Assembly (NCBI RefSeq): GCF_012927245.1
Contig: NZ_JABBGE010000010.1
Coordinates: 1-64,000 of the forward strand
DNA length: 64,000 nucleotides
Direction of reading: 5' to 3'
Source: Streptomyces sp. R302
GTDB lineage: Bacteria > Actinomycetota > Actinomycetes > Streptomycetales > Streptomycetaceae
Shown one piece after another: positions 18,059 to 26,772 of this stretch. The notes under the pieces were generated by a model. That model searched no databases, was not told where the DNA came from, and saw only the letters and a program-made list of their open reading frames with translations. Both the position numbers and the translations under genes were made by a program. Every line of letters starts with the position of its first letter. The stretch's first letter is position 1.

Positions 18059-18102
18059 CGCACAATCGGCCCCTGACCTGCGTAAACAGATGGGGGAACA
18101 CC

Positions 18103-19536
18103 ATGTTCGACGCCGATGTCCTCGTGATCGGCGGCGGGCCCACCGGGCTCGTGCTCGCCTCGGAGCTGCGCCTGTGGGGCCTGCGGCCGCTCGTCCTGGA
18201 GAAGGCGGCCGAGCCGAGCGGGCACAGCCGCGCGCTCGGGCTGCACGTCCGCAGCATCGAGGTGATGGACCAGCGCGGCCTCCTCGACCGCTTCCTCGCC
18301 CGCGGACAGCAGTACCGGGTCGGCGGATTCTTCGCCGGCCTCGGCACCTCCTGGCCCGAAGGGCTCGACACCGCCCACTCCTACGTCCTCGGCATCCCGC
18401 AGAACATCACCGAGGAACTCCTCGACGAGCACGCCCGCGAGCTGGGCGTGGAGTTGCGGCGCGGCCGGGAGCTGGTCGGGTTCGAGCAGGACGAGGAGGG
18501 CGTGACGGCCGAGCTCGCCGACGGCTCCCGGCTGCGCGCCCGCTGGCTGGTCGGCTGCGACGGCGGCCGCAGCACCGTGCGCGCCCTGACCGGGATCGGC
18601 TTCCCCGGAGAGCCGGCGCGGCACGAGACGCTGATCGCCGAGGTGCGGATCGGGGTGCCGTGGGAGGAGGTCCTCCCGGTGATGGCCGAGGTCCGCAAGA
18701 CGCAGACGCGGTACGGCGTGATGCCGCTCGGGGACGGGCTGTACCGCGTGGTCGTGCCCGCCGCCGGACTCTCCGAGGACCGGTCCGCGCCGACGCTCGA
18801 CGAGCTGAAGGAGCGTCTGACGGCCGTCGGCGGCACCGACTTCGGGGTGCACGAGCCGCGCTGGCTCTCCCGCTTCGGCGACGGCACCCGGCAGGCGGAG
18901 CGGTACCGCGACGGCCGGGTGCTGCTCGCCGGCGACGCCGCCCACATCCACCCGCCGACCGGCGGCCAGGGCCTCAACCTCGGGGTGCAGGACGCCTTCA
19001 ACCTCGGCTGGAAGCTCGCCGCGGAGGTCCTCGGCTGGGCGCCCGACGGGCTGCTCGACACGTACCACTCCGAGCGCCACCCGGTCGGCGCCGCCGTGCT
19101 CGACAACACCCGCGCCCAGATGGAGCTGATGTCCGCCGAGCCGGGGGCGCAGGCGGTGCGCCGGCTGTTCGCGGAGCTGATGGACTTCGACGAGGTCAAC
19201 CGCTTCCTCATCGGGAAGCTCACCGCCGTCGACCTCCGCTACGACTGCGGCGAGGGCCACGAACTGCTCGGCCGGCGGCTGAAGGACGTGCCGCTGAAGG
19301 AGGGCAGGCTGTACGAGGCGGCGCGTGACGGGCGCGGCCTCCTCCTCGACCGCACCGGGACGCTCGCGGTGACCGGCTGGGAGGACCGGGTGCACCTGGT
19401 CACCGGCGCGGGCGCCGAACCGGACGTGCCGGCCGCGCTGCTGCGGCCGGACGGGCACGTGGTCTGGGTCGGCGACGACCCGGCGGGGCTCCGGGACGCT
19501 CTGGAGCGGTGGTTCGGGGCGCCGTCCGCCGGCTGA
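18103..19536 (+). CDS. rox: Rifamycin (rifampicin) monooxygenase, class A flavoprotein
   Basis: A 477-residue FAD monooxygenase. Motifs are VLVIGGGPTGLVLASELR (FAD Rossmann start), LVGCDGGRSTVR (DG motif) and RVLLAGDAAHIHPPTGGQGLNLG (GD motif). Segments such as SRALGLHVRSIEVMDQRGLLDRF, GGFFAGLGTSWPE and a C-terminal RYDCGEGHELLGRRLKDV match what I remember of Streptomyces venezuelae Rox. That enzyme oxidises rifamycins at the naphthyl ring, leading to ring opening and resistance. ATG 18103 has GGGGGA 6 nt upstream. The upstream RAE-like repeat supports the assignment. Confidence 0.88.
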   Translation: MFDADVLVIGGGPTGLVLASELRLWGLRPLVLEKAAEPSGHSRALGLHVRSIEVMDQRGLLDRFLARGQQYRVGGFFAGLGTSWPEGLDTAHSYVLGIPQNITEELLDEHARELGVELRRGRELVGFEQDEEGVTAELADGSRLRARWLVGCDGGRSTVRALTGIGFPGEPARHETLIAEVRIGVPWEEVLPVMAEVRKTQTRYGVMPLGDGLYRVVVPAAGLSEDRSAPTLDELKERLTAVGGTDFGVHEPRWLSRFGDGTRQAERYRDGRVLLAGDAAHIHPPTGGQGLNLGVQDAFNLGWKLAAEVLGWAPDGLLDTYHSERHPVGAAVLDNTRAQMELMSAEPGAQAVRRLFAELMDFDEVNRFLIGKLTAVDLRYDCGEGHELLGRRLKDVPLKEGRLYEAARDGRGLLLDRTGTLAVTGWEDRVHLVTGAGAEPDVPAALLRPDGHVVWVGDDPAGLRDALERWFGAPSAG

Positions 19537-19549
19537 GACCGGCGGACGG
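19522..19549. terminator. Hairpin terminator over the rox stop codon
   Basis: 11-bp arms (CCGTCCGCCGG and CCGGCGGACGG) with a 6-nt loop containing the TGA. Placed between two convergent genes. Confidence 0.65.
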
Positions 19550-19570
19550 GGCCGTGGGCCGCGCGACGGT

Positions 19571-20533
19571 TCAGCAGGACGGGCGCTGGGCGTGCGCCGG
19601 GTCGAGGGCGTTGAGGACGAGCCGGGTCGCGACCGGGTCGTAGGAGATCCCGAGGTGCTCGGTGAGATCGGCCGGACAGGCGTCCTGGACCCGCTGGTTG
19701 ACGACGTTCGGCGCGGGCGCGAGGAACGACGAGGTGTACGGGGTGACCACCTCGTCGTAGCGGCTGGCGATCACCGTGTACGAGACCGTCGGGTGCGTCT
19801 CGCCGCCCGCGTTGAGCTCCGTCACGAAGTCGGAGCCGGTGACCTGCTGGGAGCAGGCCGTGCAGGCCGCGCCGAGCGGACCGCCGCCGCCGGGGACGGC
19901 GGCGGCGAGCAGCCCCATGCCCCACAGCGAGGTGCCGTGGTTGGTGGGGGCGAGGGCGACGAGCCTGCCGACGGTGGCCGAACCGCCCAGGTGCTTGATG
20001 TAGTGCCGGGGCATCAGGCCGCCCTGCGAGTGGCCCACGAGGTCCACCTTCGCCGCGCCCGTCGCCGCCCGCACCCGCTCCACGAAGTCGGCCAACTGGC
20101 GTGACGAGGCGGCGATGTCGCCGGTGCCGGTGACCGGGCCGAGGCCGCCGCCGTAGTTGAGCGCGTAGACGCAGTACCCGGCGGACTTCAGGCGCGGGGC
20201 GAGCCCGGCCCAGTTCGCGTACCGGTTCTCGAAGGTGCCGTGCACCAGGACCACCGGGCGCGGGTGCTCGGCCGTCGGCCGGCAGCCCCACTCGTTCGCC
20301 CCGGAGGGGACGGCCGTCGGCGCGAACAGCGAGTAGCCGTACGCGGAGAGGAAGTCGCCCTGCGGCGGGCCCACCGGGTCGGCCTCGGCCTGCTGGGTGT
20401 CTGTCGGGGTGGCTTGGGCCGGGGCGGTCCCGGTGAGGGCGAGGCAGAGCGCGGCGGCGGCGCCGGTGACGGCGGCGGTGATCCGGCGACGTGCGGTGGT
20501 GCGGCCGGGGTGTGTGGTGCGTGTGCGTCGCAT
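19571..20533 (-). CDS. Secreted triacylglycerol lipase/esterase
   Basis: A 320-residue exported lipase. The N-terminus is a signal peptide (twin-arginine-like TTARRRITAAV, a hydrophobic stretch, cut near AQATP). The catalytic region has VVLVHGTFENRYANW, the nucleophile in VGHSQGG, and four to six cysteines that could form disulfides. It resembles the alpha/beta hydrolase lipases of Streptomyces (class I, EstA/LipA-like). ATG 20533 has AAAGG upstream. Divergent from the PucR gene. Confidence 0.9.
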   Translation of the reverse strand: MRRTRTTHPGRTTARRRITAAVTGAAAALCLALTGTAPAQATPTDTQQAEADPVGPPQGDFLSAYGYSLFAPTAVPSGANEWGCRPTAEHPRPVVLVHGTFENRYANWAGLAPRLKSAGYCVYALNYGGGLGPVTGTGDIAASSRQLADFVERVRAATGAAKVDLVGHSQGGLMPRHYIKHLGGSATVGRLVALAPTNHGTSLWGMGLLAAAVPGGGGPLGAACTACSQQVTGSDFVTELNAGGETHPTVSYTVIASRYDEVVTPYTSSFLAPAPNVVNQRVQDACPADLTEHLGISYDPVATRLVLNALDPAHAQRPSC

Positions 20534-20776
20534 GGGGGTGCCTTTTCTCTCGACGGGTGAGCTGTGGTGGGGCTGCTGTGGCGGAGAAACCTGTGACGGG
20601 GGAGAGACGCGGAAGCTACTGGCGCGTAACGTCGGGTCCACAGTGCGGTCACCGGCTCCGGCCGGACCAGGGAGGCGGAGCCCGTACGCCGGAAAACGGT
20701 CACGCGCGTGACACCTTCCGGCGCACCCGCCTCACGCGCGTCGACACCGTCCGCAGTCCACCCGAGGGGGAGCCCC

Positions 20777-22114
20777 GTGAAGGAGTACGCGCCGCCGTCG
20801 CCCCCGCCGGGCCCCGGCGGGGGCTTCGCGCGGACCCCGTGGCACGAGCTGCCGCCCGGGCTCGCGGCACTCATCCGGCCCCGCATCGACGCGATCGTCG
20901 CGGAGATGATCGAGGCGATCCGCGTCGAGGTGGCCCCCTACCGCAGGCCGCTGGAATCCGCCGTCGGGCGGGACCTCGCGGAGTCGATACGCCGCGCCCT
21001 TCACCAGTTCGCGGAGCTGATCGAGCACCCCGACAGCCCGCAGGACCACCACCTGAGGCACTTCAGGGAGCTGGGCCGCGTCGAGTTCCGCAGCGGGCGT
21101 ACGACCGACGGCATCCAGGCCGCGTTCCGGGTCGGCGCCCGGGTCGGCAGCCGCCGGTACGCCGAGGTCCTCCAGGCCGCCGCGCTCCCGGCCGAGCTGG
21201 TGCTGCCGCTGCACGAGGCCGTCCTCGTCCACATCAACGCCCTGTCCAACGAGGCCGTCGCCGGCTTCCGGGCCGAGCGGCTGCGCTCCGAGGGCGAGCT
21301 CAAACGGGCCCGCCGCACCCTGGCCGAGCGGCTCCTCGAACCCCCGGGTCCCGGTGACGGCCGACCGTCGCCGGAACCCCTCGCCGAGCGGGCCGGCTGG
21401 CCCCTGCCCCGCACCCTCGCGTGCCTCCTCGTCAGACCCGGCGACGGCCGGCTCGCGGTGCCCGGCGCGGAGACCGGACTCCTCTCCGCCCGGCGGGGCA
21501 ACGACCTGGTGCTGATCGTGCCGCTGCCGGAGCCGCACGGTGACGCGGGGGAGGGGCAGGCCGGGCCGCTCGGCCGGATCCGTACCGCGCTGCGCGGGCG
21601 TACCGCCGCCCTCGGGCCCGCCGTCACGCCGGACGACGCCTGGCTCTCGCTCCAGTGCGCCCGCGCCGCCCTCGACCGCCGAACGGGGACGGGGATGGGG
21701 GCGGGGGCGGGGGCGGTAGCGGGATTGGGGGCCGGTGTGGCGGCCGGTGCGGCGGCCGGCGTCGGGCTTTTCGGCGGGGAGTTCGTCCTGGCCGAGGAGG
21801 AGCTGGGGGAGCTCCATCTGCTGCGGGCCGCGCCCGTCGGCCGGCTGCTCGCCGGCCGGGTCCTCGCCCCCCTCGCGGAGCTGCCGCGCGGCCGGGCCGA
21901 CCGGCTCGCCGAGACCCTGGAGGCGCTGCTGATGTCCTGGGGCCGTACCGCCCCCGAGGTCGCCCGGGTGCTCGGCGTCCACCCGCAGACCGCCCGTCGT
22001 CGGCTGCACCGGCTCGACGCCCTGTTCGGTGAACGGCTCGCCGACCCCGCCTTCCGCTTCGAGGCCCTCCTGGCCCTGCGCACCCGGTCCCTCCTGGGGG
22101 AGCGGCGCCCCTGA
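20777..22114 (+). CDS. PucR/CdaR-type transcriptional regulator
   Basis: A 445-residue regulator. The C-terminus (LAETLEALLMSWGRTAPEVARVLGVHPQTARRRLHRLDALFG) is the PucR helix-turn-helix. The N-terminal half is a helical sensory domain (RIDAIVAEMIEAIRVEV, HFRELGRVEFRSGRTTDGIQAAF). A low-complexity Gly/Ala stretch (coded near 21690-21770) links the two. GTG 20777 is supported by GAGGGGGA. Target genes unknown; the divergent lipase is one possibility. Confidence 0.88.
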   Translation: MKEYAPPSPPPGPGGGFARTPWHELPPGLAALIRPRIDAIVAEMIEAIRVEVAPYRRPLESAVGRDLAESIRRALHQFAELIEHPDSPQDHHLRHFRELGRVEFRSGRTTDGIQAAFRVGARVGSRRYAEVLQAAALPAELVLPLHEAVLVHINALSNEAVAGFRAERLRSEGELKRARRTLAERLLEPPGPGDGRPSPEPLAERAGWPLPRTLACLLVRPGDGRLAVPGAETGLLSARRGNDLVLIVPLPEPHGDAGEGQAGPLGRIRTALRGRTAALGPAVTPDDAWLSLQCARAALDRRTGTGMGAGAGAVAGLGAGVAAGAAAGVGLFGGEFVLAEEELGELHLLRAAPVGRLLAGRVLAPLAELPRGRADRLAETLEALLMSWGRTAPEVARVLGVHPQTARRRLHRLDALFGERLADPAFRFEALLALRTRSLLGERRP

Positions 22115-22153
22115 CACCTCGTACACACGTCCGACAAACCTATGGACGCGTAT

Positions 22154-22169
22154 TCACCGGATCCGGTGA
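22154..22169. promoter_or_regulatory. 16-bp perfect palindrome upstream of the STAS gene
   Basis: TCACCGGATCCGGTGA, 83 bp before the STAS start codon. Candidate operator; no factor assigned. Confidence 0.45.
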
Positions 22170-22252
22170 CTGAGGCCCAGGCGAAACGTCCCTCCCGCCC
22201 CGACTGCGGCCACGCTCGACCTGACACTTGGACCCACCCTGTGGAGCGTCCG

Positions 22253-22642
22253 ATGCAGCTGATCCCCCGTCATGACCCCCACCTCGCCGTCCGCACGGCC
22301 GGCGCCCTGACCGTCGCCGTCCTCCGCGGCGAACTGGACCTCGTCCTCGTCCGCCATCTGCGGCCCGAGCTCGACGCGCTCGTCCGCGAGGCCGACGCCC
22401 TGGCCGTCGACATCCGCCCGCTGGGCTTCTGCGACGCCACCGGCCTCGGCCTGCTCGCCCACTGCGCCCGGAGTGCCCGCGCGCGCGGGGCGCACTTCCA
22501 GCTCGTCTGCGACCAGCCGTGGATCCTCCGCCTGGTGCGCCTCACCGGCCTCGACGAGCTGCTGCGGCCCGAGCCCGTACCGCGCCCGCTGCCCTCCCCG
22601 CTGCCCGCAGGACCCCGCGCCCGGGCGGAGCACCCGGTCTGA
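22253..22642 (+). CDS. STAS-domain anti-sigma factor antagonist
   Basis: A 129-residue STAS protein. The pattern AGALTVAVLRGELDLVLVRHLRPELDALV and then RPLGFCDATGLGLLAHCARSARARG is the SpoIIAA/BldG-type domain. The usual phosphorylated serine of D-S/T-S-G is replaced: the site reads CDATGLG, so threonine would be the acceptor. ATG 22253 is chosen for GGAG 7 nt upstream. Partner kinase not in the window. Confidence 0.88.
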   Translation: MQLIPRHDPHLAVRTAGALTVAVLRGELDLVLVRHLRPELDALVREADALAVDIRPLGFCDATGLGLLAHCARSARARGAHFQLVCDQPWILRLVRLTGLDELLRPEPVPRPLPSPLPAGPRARAEHPV

Positions 22643-22664
22643 AGCCCCGCGATACGGTCGCCGC

Positions 22665-23222
22665 ATGTCTGAAGTCCGGCTGACCACGCCCTCCTTCCTC
22701 GTCCTCGGCATCATCGACGCACTGGGCGAGGCCAGTCCGTACGACGTCAAGGTCGAGGCCGCGCGGACCGTCGCCCCCTTCTGGTCCGTGCCGCACGCCC
22801 AGGTGTACGCCCAGTGCGACCGCCTCCTGGAGGCCGGACTGCTCTCGGAGGTGCGGCAGGAGGGCGGCCGGAACCGGCGGCTGATGCGGCTCACGCAGGA
22901 GGGCGCGGCGGCGCTGCGCGGCTGGCTCGCCGACCCCTCCTTCGTCCCGGTCGAGGCACGCGAACGGGGCATCCTCAAGCTCTGGTTCGGCGCGAGTCCG
23001 CGCGTCCATGCCCCGGTCCAGGTCGCCGAGCACCGGCGCACCCTGGAGGAGTACGAGGGGCTCGCGGGCGAGGTCGGCGAGTTGCTGAGCCGGGGGCAGC
23101 GCGAGGCGCTGGAGTTCGGGATCCGGTACGAGCGGATGATGGTCGACTTCTGGCACTGGGTCGGCGACCGCGAGCCGGGGGAGAGCCCGGAGGGGCACGG
23201 GGGCGGTCCTGAACAGTGCTGA
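22665..23222 (+). CDS. PadR family transcriptional regulator
   Basis: A 185-residue PadR protein. TTPSFLVLGIIDALGEASPYDVK and FWSVPHAQVYAQCDRLLEAGLL form the winged helix; the rest is the helical C-domain. It begins 22 bp after the STAS gene. The palindrome at 23288-23306, between this gene and the DUF2306 gene, is a likely binding site. Confidence 0.9.
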   Translation: MSEVRLTTPSFLVLGIIDALGEASPYDVKVEAARTVAPFWSVPHAQVYAQCDRLLEAGLLSEVRQEGGRNRRLMRLTQEGAAALRGWLADPSFVPVEARERGILKLWFGASPRVHAPVQVAEHRRTLEEYEGLAGEVGELLSRGQREALEFGIRYERMMVDFWHWVGDREPGESPEGHGGGPEQC

Positions 23223-23287
23223 CCCCTGGTAACACGACTTTATTACCGACCGGTTGACCCTGGCCGGGCCCGGCCCTACCTTCCTCC

Positions 23288-23306
23288 ATAGTCCAGAGTG
23301 GACTAT
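23288..23306. promoter_or_regulatory. Candidate PadR operator before the DUF2306 gene
   Basis: Perfect 8-bp arms ATAGTCCA and TGGACTAT around GAG, 44 bp before the next start codon. Confidence 0.7.
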
Positions 23307-23350
23307 CGCGCACCCGTGCAGATTCGCGCACCTCGCAGAGGAGGACCGCC

Positions 23351-24553
23351 GTGGGGCGTCCCACCAGCACCAGACGCGGAAGGGTGGCCGTCGTCGCGCT
23401 GACGGCGGTCTGCCTCGCGTACGCGCCGATCGCGTTCACCGAGCTCTGGCCGTACGCCCGCCCCGGCGCGCCCGCCCTCGGTGAGTGGCTCCTCGGCCGC
23501 TCGGTCTCGCCCGGGTTCGTCGCCGACGCCGTCCGCGACCGCATGGGACCGTACGGCCGCAGCCTCGTCCCGCTGATCGTCCACTCCGTCCTCGGCGGCC
23601 TCCTGATGCTCCTCGGCCCCGTCCAGCTGCTCAGCGCCGTCCGCCGCCGGATCCGCCTCCACCGCGCCCTCGGCGTCGTCTTCGCCGCGACCGTGTACGT
23701 GTCGATGGCCGGCGCCGCCGTCTACCTGGTCCGCACGCCGCCGGAGCGGGCGTTCAGCGGCGCGGCCTTCTGGATCGTGCTCGCCGTCATCCTGGTCGGC
23801 GCGGTCGGCAGCGTCACCTTCGGCACCCTCGCCGCCTACAAGGGCTTCCCCGACCTCCACCAGCGCTGGCTGCTGCTCTGCTACGGCTTCCTGATGACCG
23901 CCCCGCTGCTCCGCATCGAATGGAGCCTCCTGCCCGCGCTCTACCCGGGCCTGCCCCTCCAGGACGTCAACCGGGTCGCGATCATGCACCTGGGCGCGCT
24001 GGTCTCCTTCGGCGCGCTGCTCGCCACCCGCGCGCTCGACCGGCGCACCTCCGTCCCCGGCCTCACCGGCACCTGGGCGCCGGGACCGGTGATGGTCCTC
24101 GCCCACCTCGCGGGCGCCGCCGGCCTCGCCGCGCTCGTCCCCGCCTTCCTCGACCAGGGCACCGCCGGACGCCGCCTGCTCCTCGCCTACCTGCTGCCGT
24201 ACGCGGTCGTGTACGCCGTCCTCGCCGCCCGGGCCGCCGGCGCGCGCCGCGCCGGCAACGGCTGGGCCCGCGAGGAGTGGCGCCTGCACCTCGCCGCCCT
24301 GCTCCTCGCCTCGGCGTTCTCCGCGGTCATGGTTCCCGTACTGGAACGGTCCATGGGCCTCGACCGGGCGACGGCCCTCACCGCGGCCGCCGGCATCGGC
24401 TGCGGCATGCTCGCCTACACCGCCGTCACCGTCGTCGCCCTCCGCGTCCTCGCCGCACGCGAACTCCTGCGCCGCCGCGCCCCGCAACCCCCGCCCCCGG
24501 CACCCGAACCGGCGCTCAGCGGCGCCGCGGCGACCGGGGAGGAAAGCCGATGA
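23351..24553 (+). CDS. DUF2306 multi-pass membrane protein
   Basis: A 400-residue membrane protein with about eight helices. The block LIVHSVLGGLLMLLGPVQL, RIRLHRALG, then DLHQRWLLLCYGFLMT is the DUF2306 pattern with conserved histidines that may bind a cofactor. Function unknown. GTG 23351 has GAGGAGGA upstream. Its TGA overlaps the ATG of the next gene, so the two are translationally coupled. The pair is probably repressed by the PadR protein. Confidence 0.85.
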   Translation: MGRPTSTRRGRVAVVALTAVCLAYAPIAFTELWPYARPGAPALGEWLLGRSVSPGFVADAVRDRMGPYGRSLVPLIVHSVLGGLLMLLGPVQLLSAVRRRIRLHRALGVVFAATVYVSMAGAAVYLVRTPPERAFSGAAFWIVLAVILVGAVGSVTFGTLAAYKGFPDLHQRWLLLCYGFLMTAPLLRIEWSLLPALYPGLPLQDVNRVAIMHLGALVSFGALLATRALDRRTSVPGLTGTWAPGPVMVLAHLAGAAGLAALVPAFLDQGTAGRRLLLAYLLPYAVVYAVLAARAAGARRAGNGWAREEWRLHLAALLLASAFSAVMVPVLERSMGLDRATALTAAAGIGCGMLAYTAVTVVALRVLAARELLRRRAPQPPPPAPEPALSGAAATGEESR

Positions 24554-25608
24554 GCAGCCCTGGCCGCCCTCCCGGAGGCGAACGGTCCCCGCGGTCCGGA
24601 GGCGAACTGTCCGCCCGGCGTGGAGATGAGCGGTCAGTCCGGCCTGGAGGTGGTCCCGCCGTCCGGCCTGGAGATGATCCCTCCGCGCGATCTGGAGGTG
24701 AGCTCTCCGCTCGGCCCGGACGTGATCCCTCCGCCCGGCCCGGACGAGAGCTCTCCGCCGCCGTCGTCGTGATGGGCACCGTCGTCGGCGTCGTCAGCCT
24801 CGGTGTCGGCGTCCTGCTCGCCGTCGCGGCGCTCACCGGGCACGGGGTGGGCGCCTGGGCGTCGCCCGAGGCCCTCAGCCCCGGACTCATCGGCGCGGCC
24901 ATGGTGGGCGTGGCGCCCGCCCTGCTCACCCTGGGCCGGGCCGACGACTGGGAGGAGGCGCGGAGCCTCTACCTGCCGCTGGTCGTCGTCATGACCGGCC
25001 TGCTCGCCGTCACCCTCCTCAACCTCGGCGCCCTCCGCGTCGCCACCGGCGGCCCGCTCTTCCTGGTCCTCTTCAGCCTCGGCTGGGTGCCCGTCGTGGC
25101 CCTCCTCGCCCTGGCGTCCGTCGGCTGCCTGGCCGCCCAGTACCGCAGGCCGGCGGGCGGCGTTCCCGCGCGGACCGGGCCGGTTCCGATGCCAGGCTGG
25201 TCCAGGCCCCTGCTCGCGGTGCTCGGCTCGGGGTGGCTCGGCGTCGGCGCCGGGCTCCTCTTCCTCCCGGGCTTCTGGAGCGGGTTCGTGCCCTGGGCGG
25301 TGAACCGCGCCGATGCCCAGGGCCTCGGCGTCTGGGCGCTCTCGCTCGGCGTCGGCGTCCTCGGCTCGCTCGCCGAGGACGATCTGACGCGCAGTCGCCC
25401 CGCCCTCCGCGCCGTCCCCGCGGTCGCCGCCGCGTGCGGGATCGTGCTCGCCGTCCGCGCCACGGACGTCGACTGGGGTTCGGGCGGTGCCGTCTCCCTT
25501 CTCGCCCTGCTCGGCGGGCTGTTCACCACCGGAGTCACCGGGCGGCTGCTGCTCCGCCGGTCGGCGACGGCCGGAAACCCCGTGGAGCGGCCGCACCCGG
25601 CCGCGTGA
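24550..25608 (+). CDS. Membrane protein with an octapeptide-repeat N-terminus
   Basis: A 352-residue protein. Residues 15-70 are seven copies of an eight-residue repeat (consensus RPGGELSA), predicted cytosolic and disordered. They are followed by about eight hydrophobic helices (first at 71-95, VVVMGTVVGVVSLGVGVLLAV). No family recognised. It is coupled to the DUF2306 gene by ATGA overlap and probably works with it. Confidence 0.75.
   Translation: MSSPGRPPGGERSPRSGGELSARRGDERSVRPGGGPAVRPGDDPSARSGGELSARPGRDPSARPGRELSAAVVVMGTVVGVVSLGVGVLLAVAALTGHGVGAWASPEALSPGLIGAAMVGVAPALLTLGRADDWEEARSLYLPLVVVMTGLLAVTLLNLGALRVATGGPLFLVLFSLGWVPVVALLALASVGCLAAQYRRPAGGVPARTGPVPMPGWSRPLLAVLGSGWLGVGAGLLFLPGFWSGFVPWAVNRADAQGLGVWALSLGVGVLGSLAEDDLTRSRPALRAVPAVAAACGIVLAVRATDVDWGSGGAVSLLALLGGLFTTGVTGRLLLRRSATAGNPVERPHPAA
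24592..24759 (+). repeat. 24-bp tandem repeat, seven in-frame copies
   Basis: Seven successive 24-bp units code for RSGGELSA, RRGDERSV, RPGGGPAV, RPGDDPSA, RSGGELSA, RPGRDPSA, RPGRELSA. A partial unit precedes them. Confidence 0.88.
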
Positions 25609-25618
25609 TGATGCCCGC

Positions 25619-26257
25619 ATGATCGCCGAGACACCTCCACAACCACCCCCGCTCCCGCACCCGCTCCCGCTGGTGGACACGCTCCTCGTCGTCGACGTGC
25701 AGTCGGCCTTCGTCACCGGCGACGGCGCCGTGCCCGACGCCGCGCGGCTCGTCGACCGGACCGCCGGGCTGATCGCCCGGGCCCGCGCCGCCGGCGCGCT
25801 CGTCGTCCACCTCCAGAACGACGGGCCGCCCGGCGCGGAGGACGAACCGCACACCCCCGGATGGGAGTTGCACCACCCCGTCGAGCCGGGGCCCACCGAG
25901 CTCGTGATCCGCAAGCCGTACGACGACGGCTTCGAGGAGACGGCCCTCGGCGCGGTGCTCGACGGGCACGGCAGCCGGGCCGTCGCCGTCTGCGGGGTGA
26001 TGTCGGAGATGTGCGTCCGGGCCACCGCCCGTACGGCCCTGGACCTCGGCTACCGCGTCGTCGTCCCGTACGACGCCCACGCCACCCAGGACTGCCCGGC
26101 CGTCCCCGGTGTCGCCGACGCCGTCCCGGCGGTGGTGGTCTCCCGCGTCGCCGCCTACTCCCTCGGCTCCGACGCGGAGGTCACCGACCCGGCCGCCGCC
26201 GTCTCCTTCACCGCCCCGTCGCCGCCGGTGAGCCGCGTGCGAGGATCGGTCGCATGA
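25619..26257 (+). CDS. Isochorismatase-like cysteine hydrolase
   Basis: A 212-residue hydrolase. The catalytic triad is visible as D26 (LLVVDVQSAF), K99 (VIRKPYDDGF) and C132 (GVMSEMCVRAT). Family members act on nicotinamide, N-carbamoyl compounds or isochorismate; the specific substrate is not readable. The TGA overlaps the ATG of the next gene. Confidence 0.92.
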   Translation: MIAETPPQPPPLPHPLPLVDTLLVVDVQSAFVTGDGAVPDAARLVDRTAGLIARARAAGALVVHLQNDGPPGAEDEPHTPGWELHHPVEPGPTELVIRKPYDDGFEETALGAVLDGHGSRAVAVCGVMSEMCVRATARTALDLGYRVVVPYDAHATQDCPAVPGVADAVPAVVVSRVAAYSLGSDAEVTDPAAAVSFTAPSPPVSRVRGSVA

Positions 26258-26772
26258 TCGCACCGCACCACCGCCCGGCGGGCGAGGCCGACCTCGCCAC
26301 CCTCGTTCGGCTCCGGGACGACGCCGCCCGCTGGATGCTGGAGCGGGGCGTCACCGGCCAGTGGCGGCCCGGGGAACTGGACGAGGACCACTTCCATCGG
26401 ATCATGGCGCACGGCGAGGTCTGGCTCGCCGAGCGCGACGGGCACGTCCTCGGCGCCTGGGAGCTGTGGTGGGACGACGAGGCCGCCTGGGGCCCGCAGC
26501 CACCCGACGCCGGCTACGTCCACCGGCTCATGGTGGACCGCGCCGCCGCCCCCGGCACCGGACGGCTGCTGCTGGCCGCCGCCGAGGACCGGGTGGCCGC
26601 CACCGGCCGGACCCGGGTGCGCCTGGACTGCCTGTCCACCAACCCGAAGCTCACCGCCTACTACCAGGACGCCGGCTACCGCGTCGTCGGCCGCAAGGAC
26701 GGCAAGCCGCAGCCGGGCGGCCCGGCCAAGTCCTTCACCCTGATGGAGAAGGAACTCCCGGCGCCCGCCTAG
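26254..26772 (+). CDS. GNAT family acetyltransferase
   Basis: A 172-residue acetyltransferase with GYVHRLMVDRAAAPGTGRLLLAAAEDR as acetyl-CoA site and LDCLSTNPKLTAYYQDAGYRVVG at the C-terminal side. Coupled to the isochorismatase gene. Its TAG interlocks with the stop codon of the convergent gene, in a shared CTAG. Confidence 0.9.
   Translation: MIAPHHRPAGEADLATLVRLRDDAARWMLERGVTGQWRPGELDEDHFHRIMAHGEVWLAERDGHVLGAWELWWDDEAAWGPQPPDAGYVHRLMVDRAAAPGTGRLLLAAAEDRVAATGRTRVRLDCLSTNPKLTAYYQDAGYRVVGRKDGKPQPGGPAKSFTLMEKELPAPA

Noticed and set aside
23228..23247. GGTAA ... TTACC inverted repeat after the second PadR gene
   Set aside because: Only 5-bp arms; the ATAGTCCA palindrome nearby is a far better operator.
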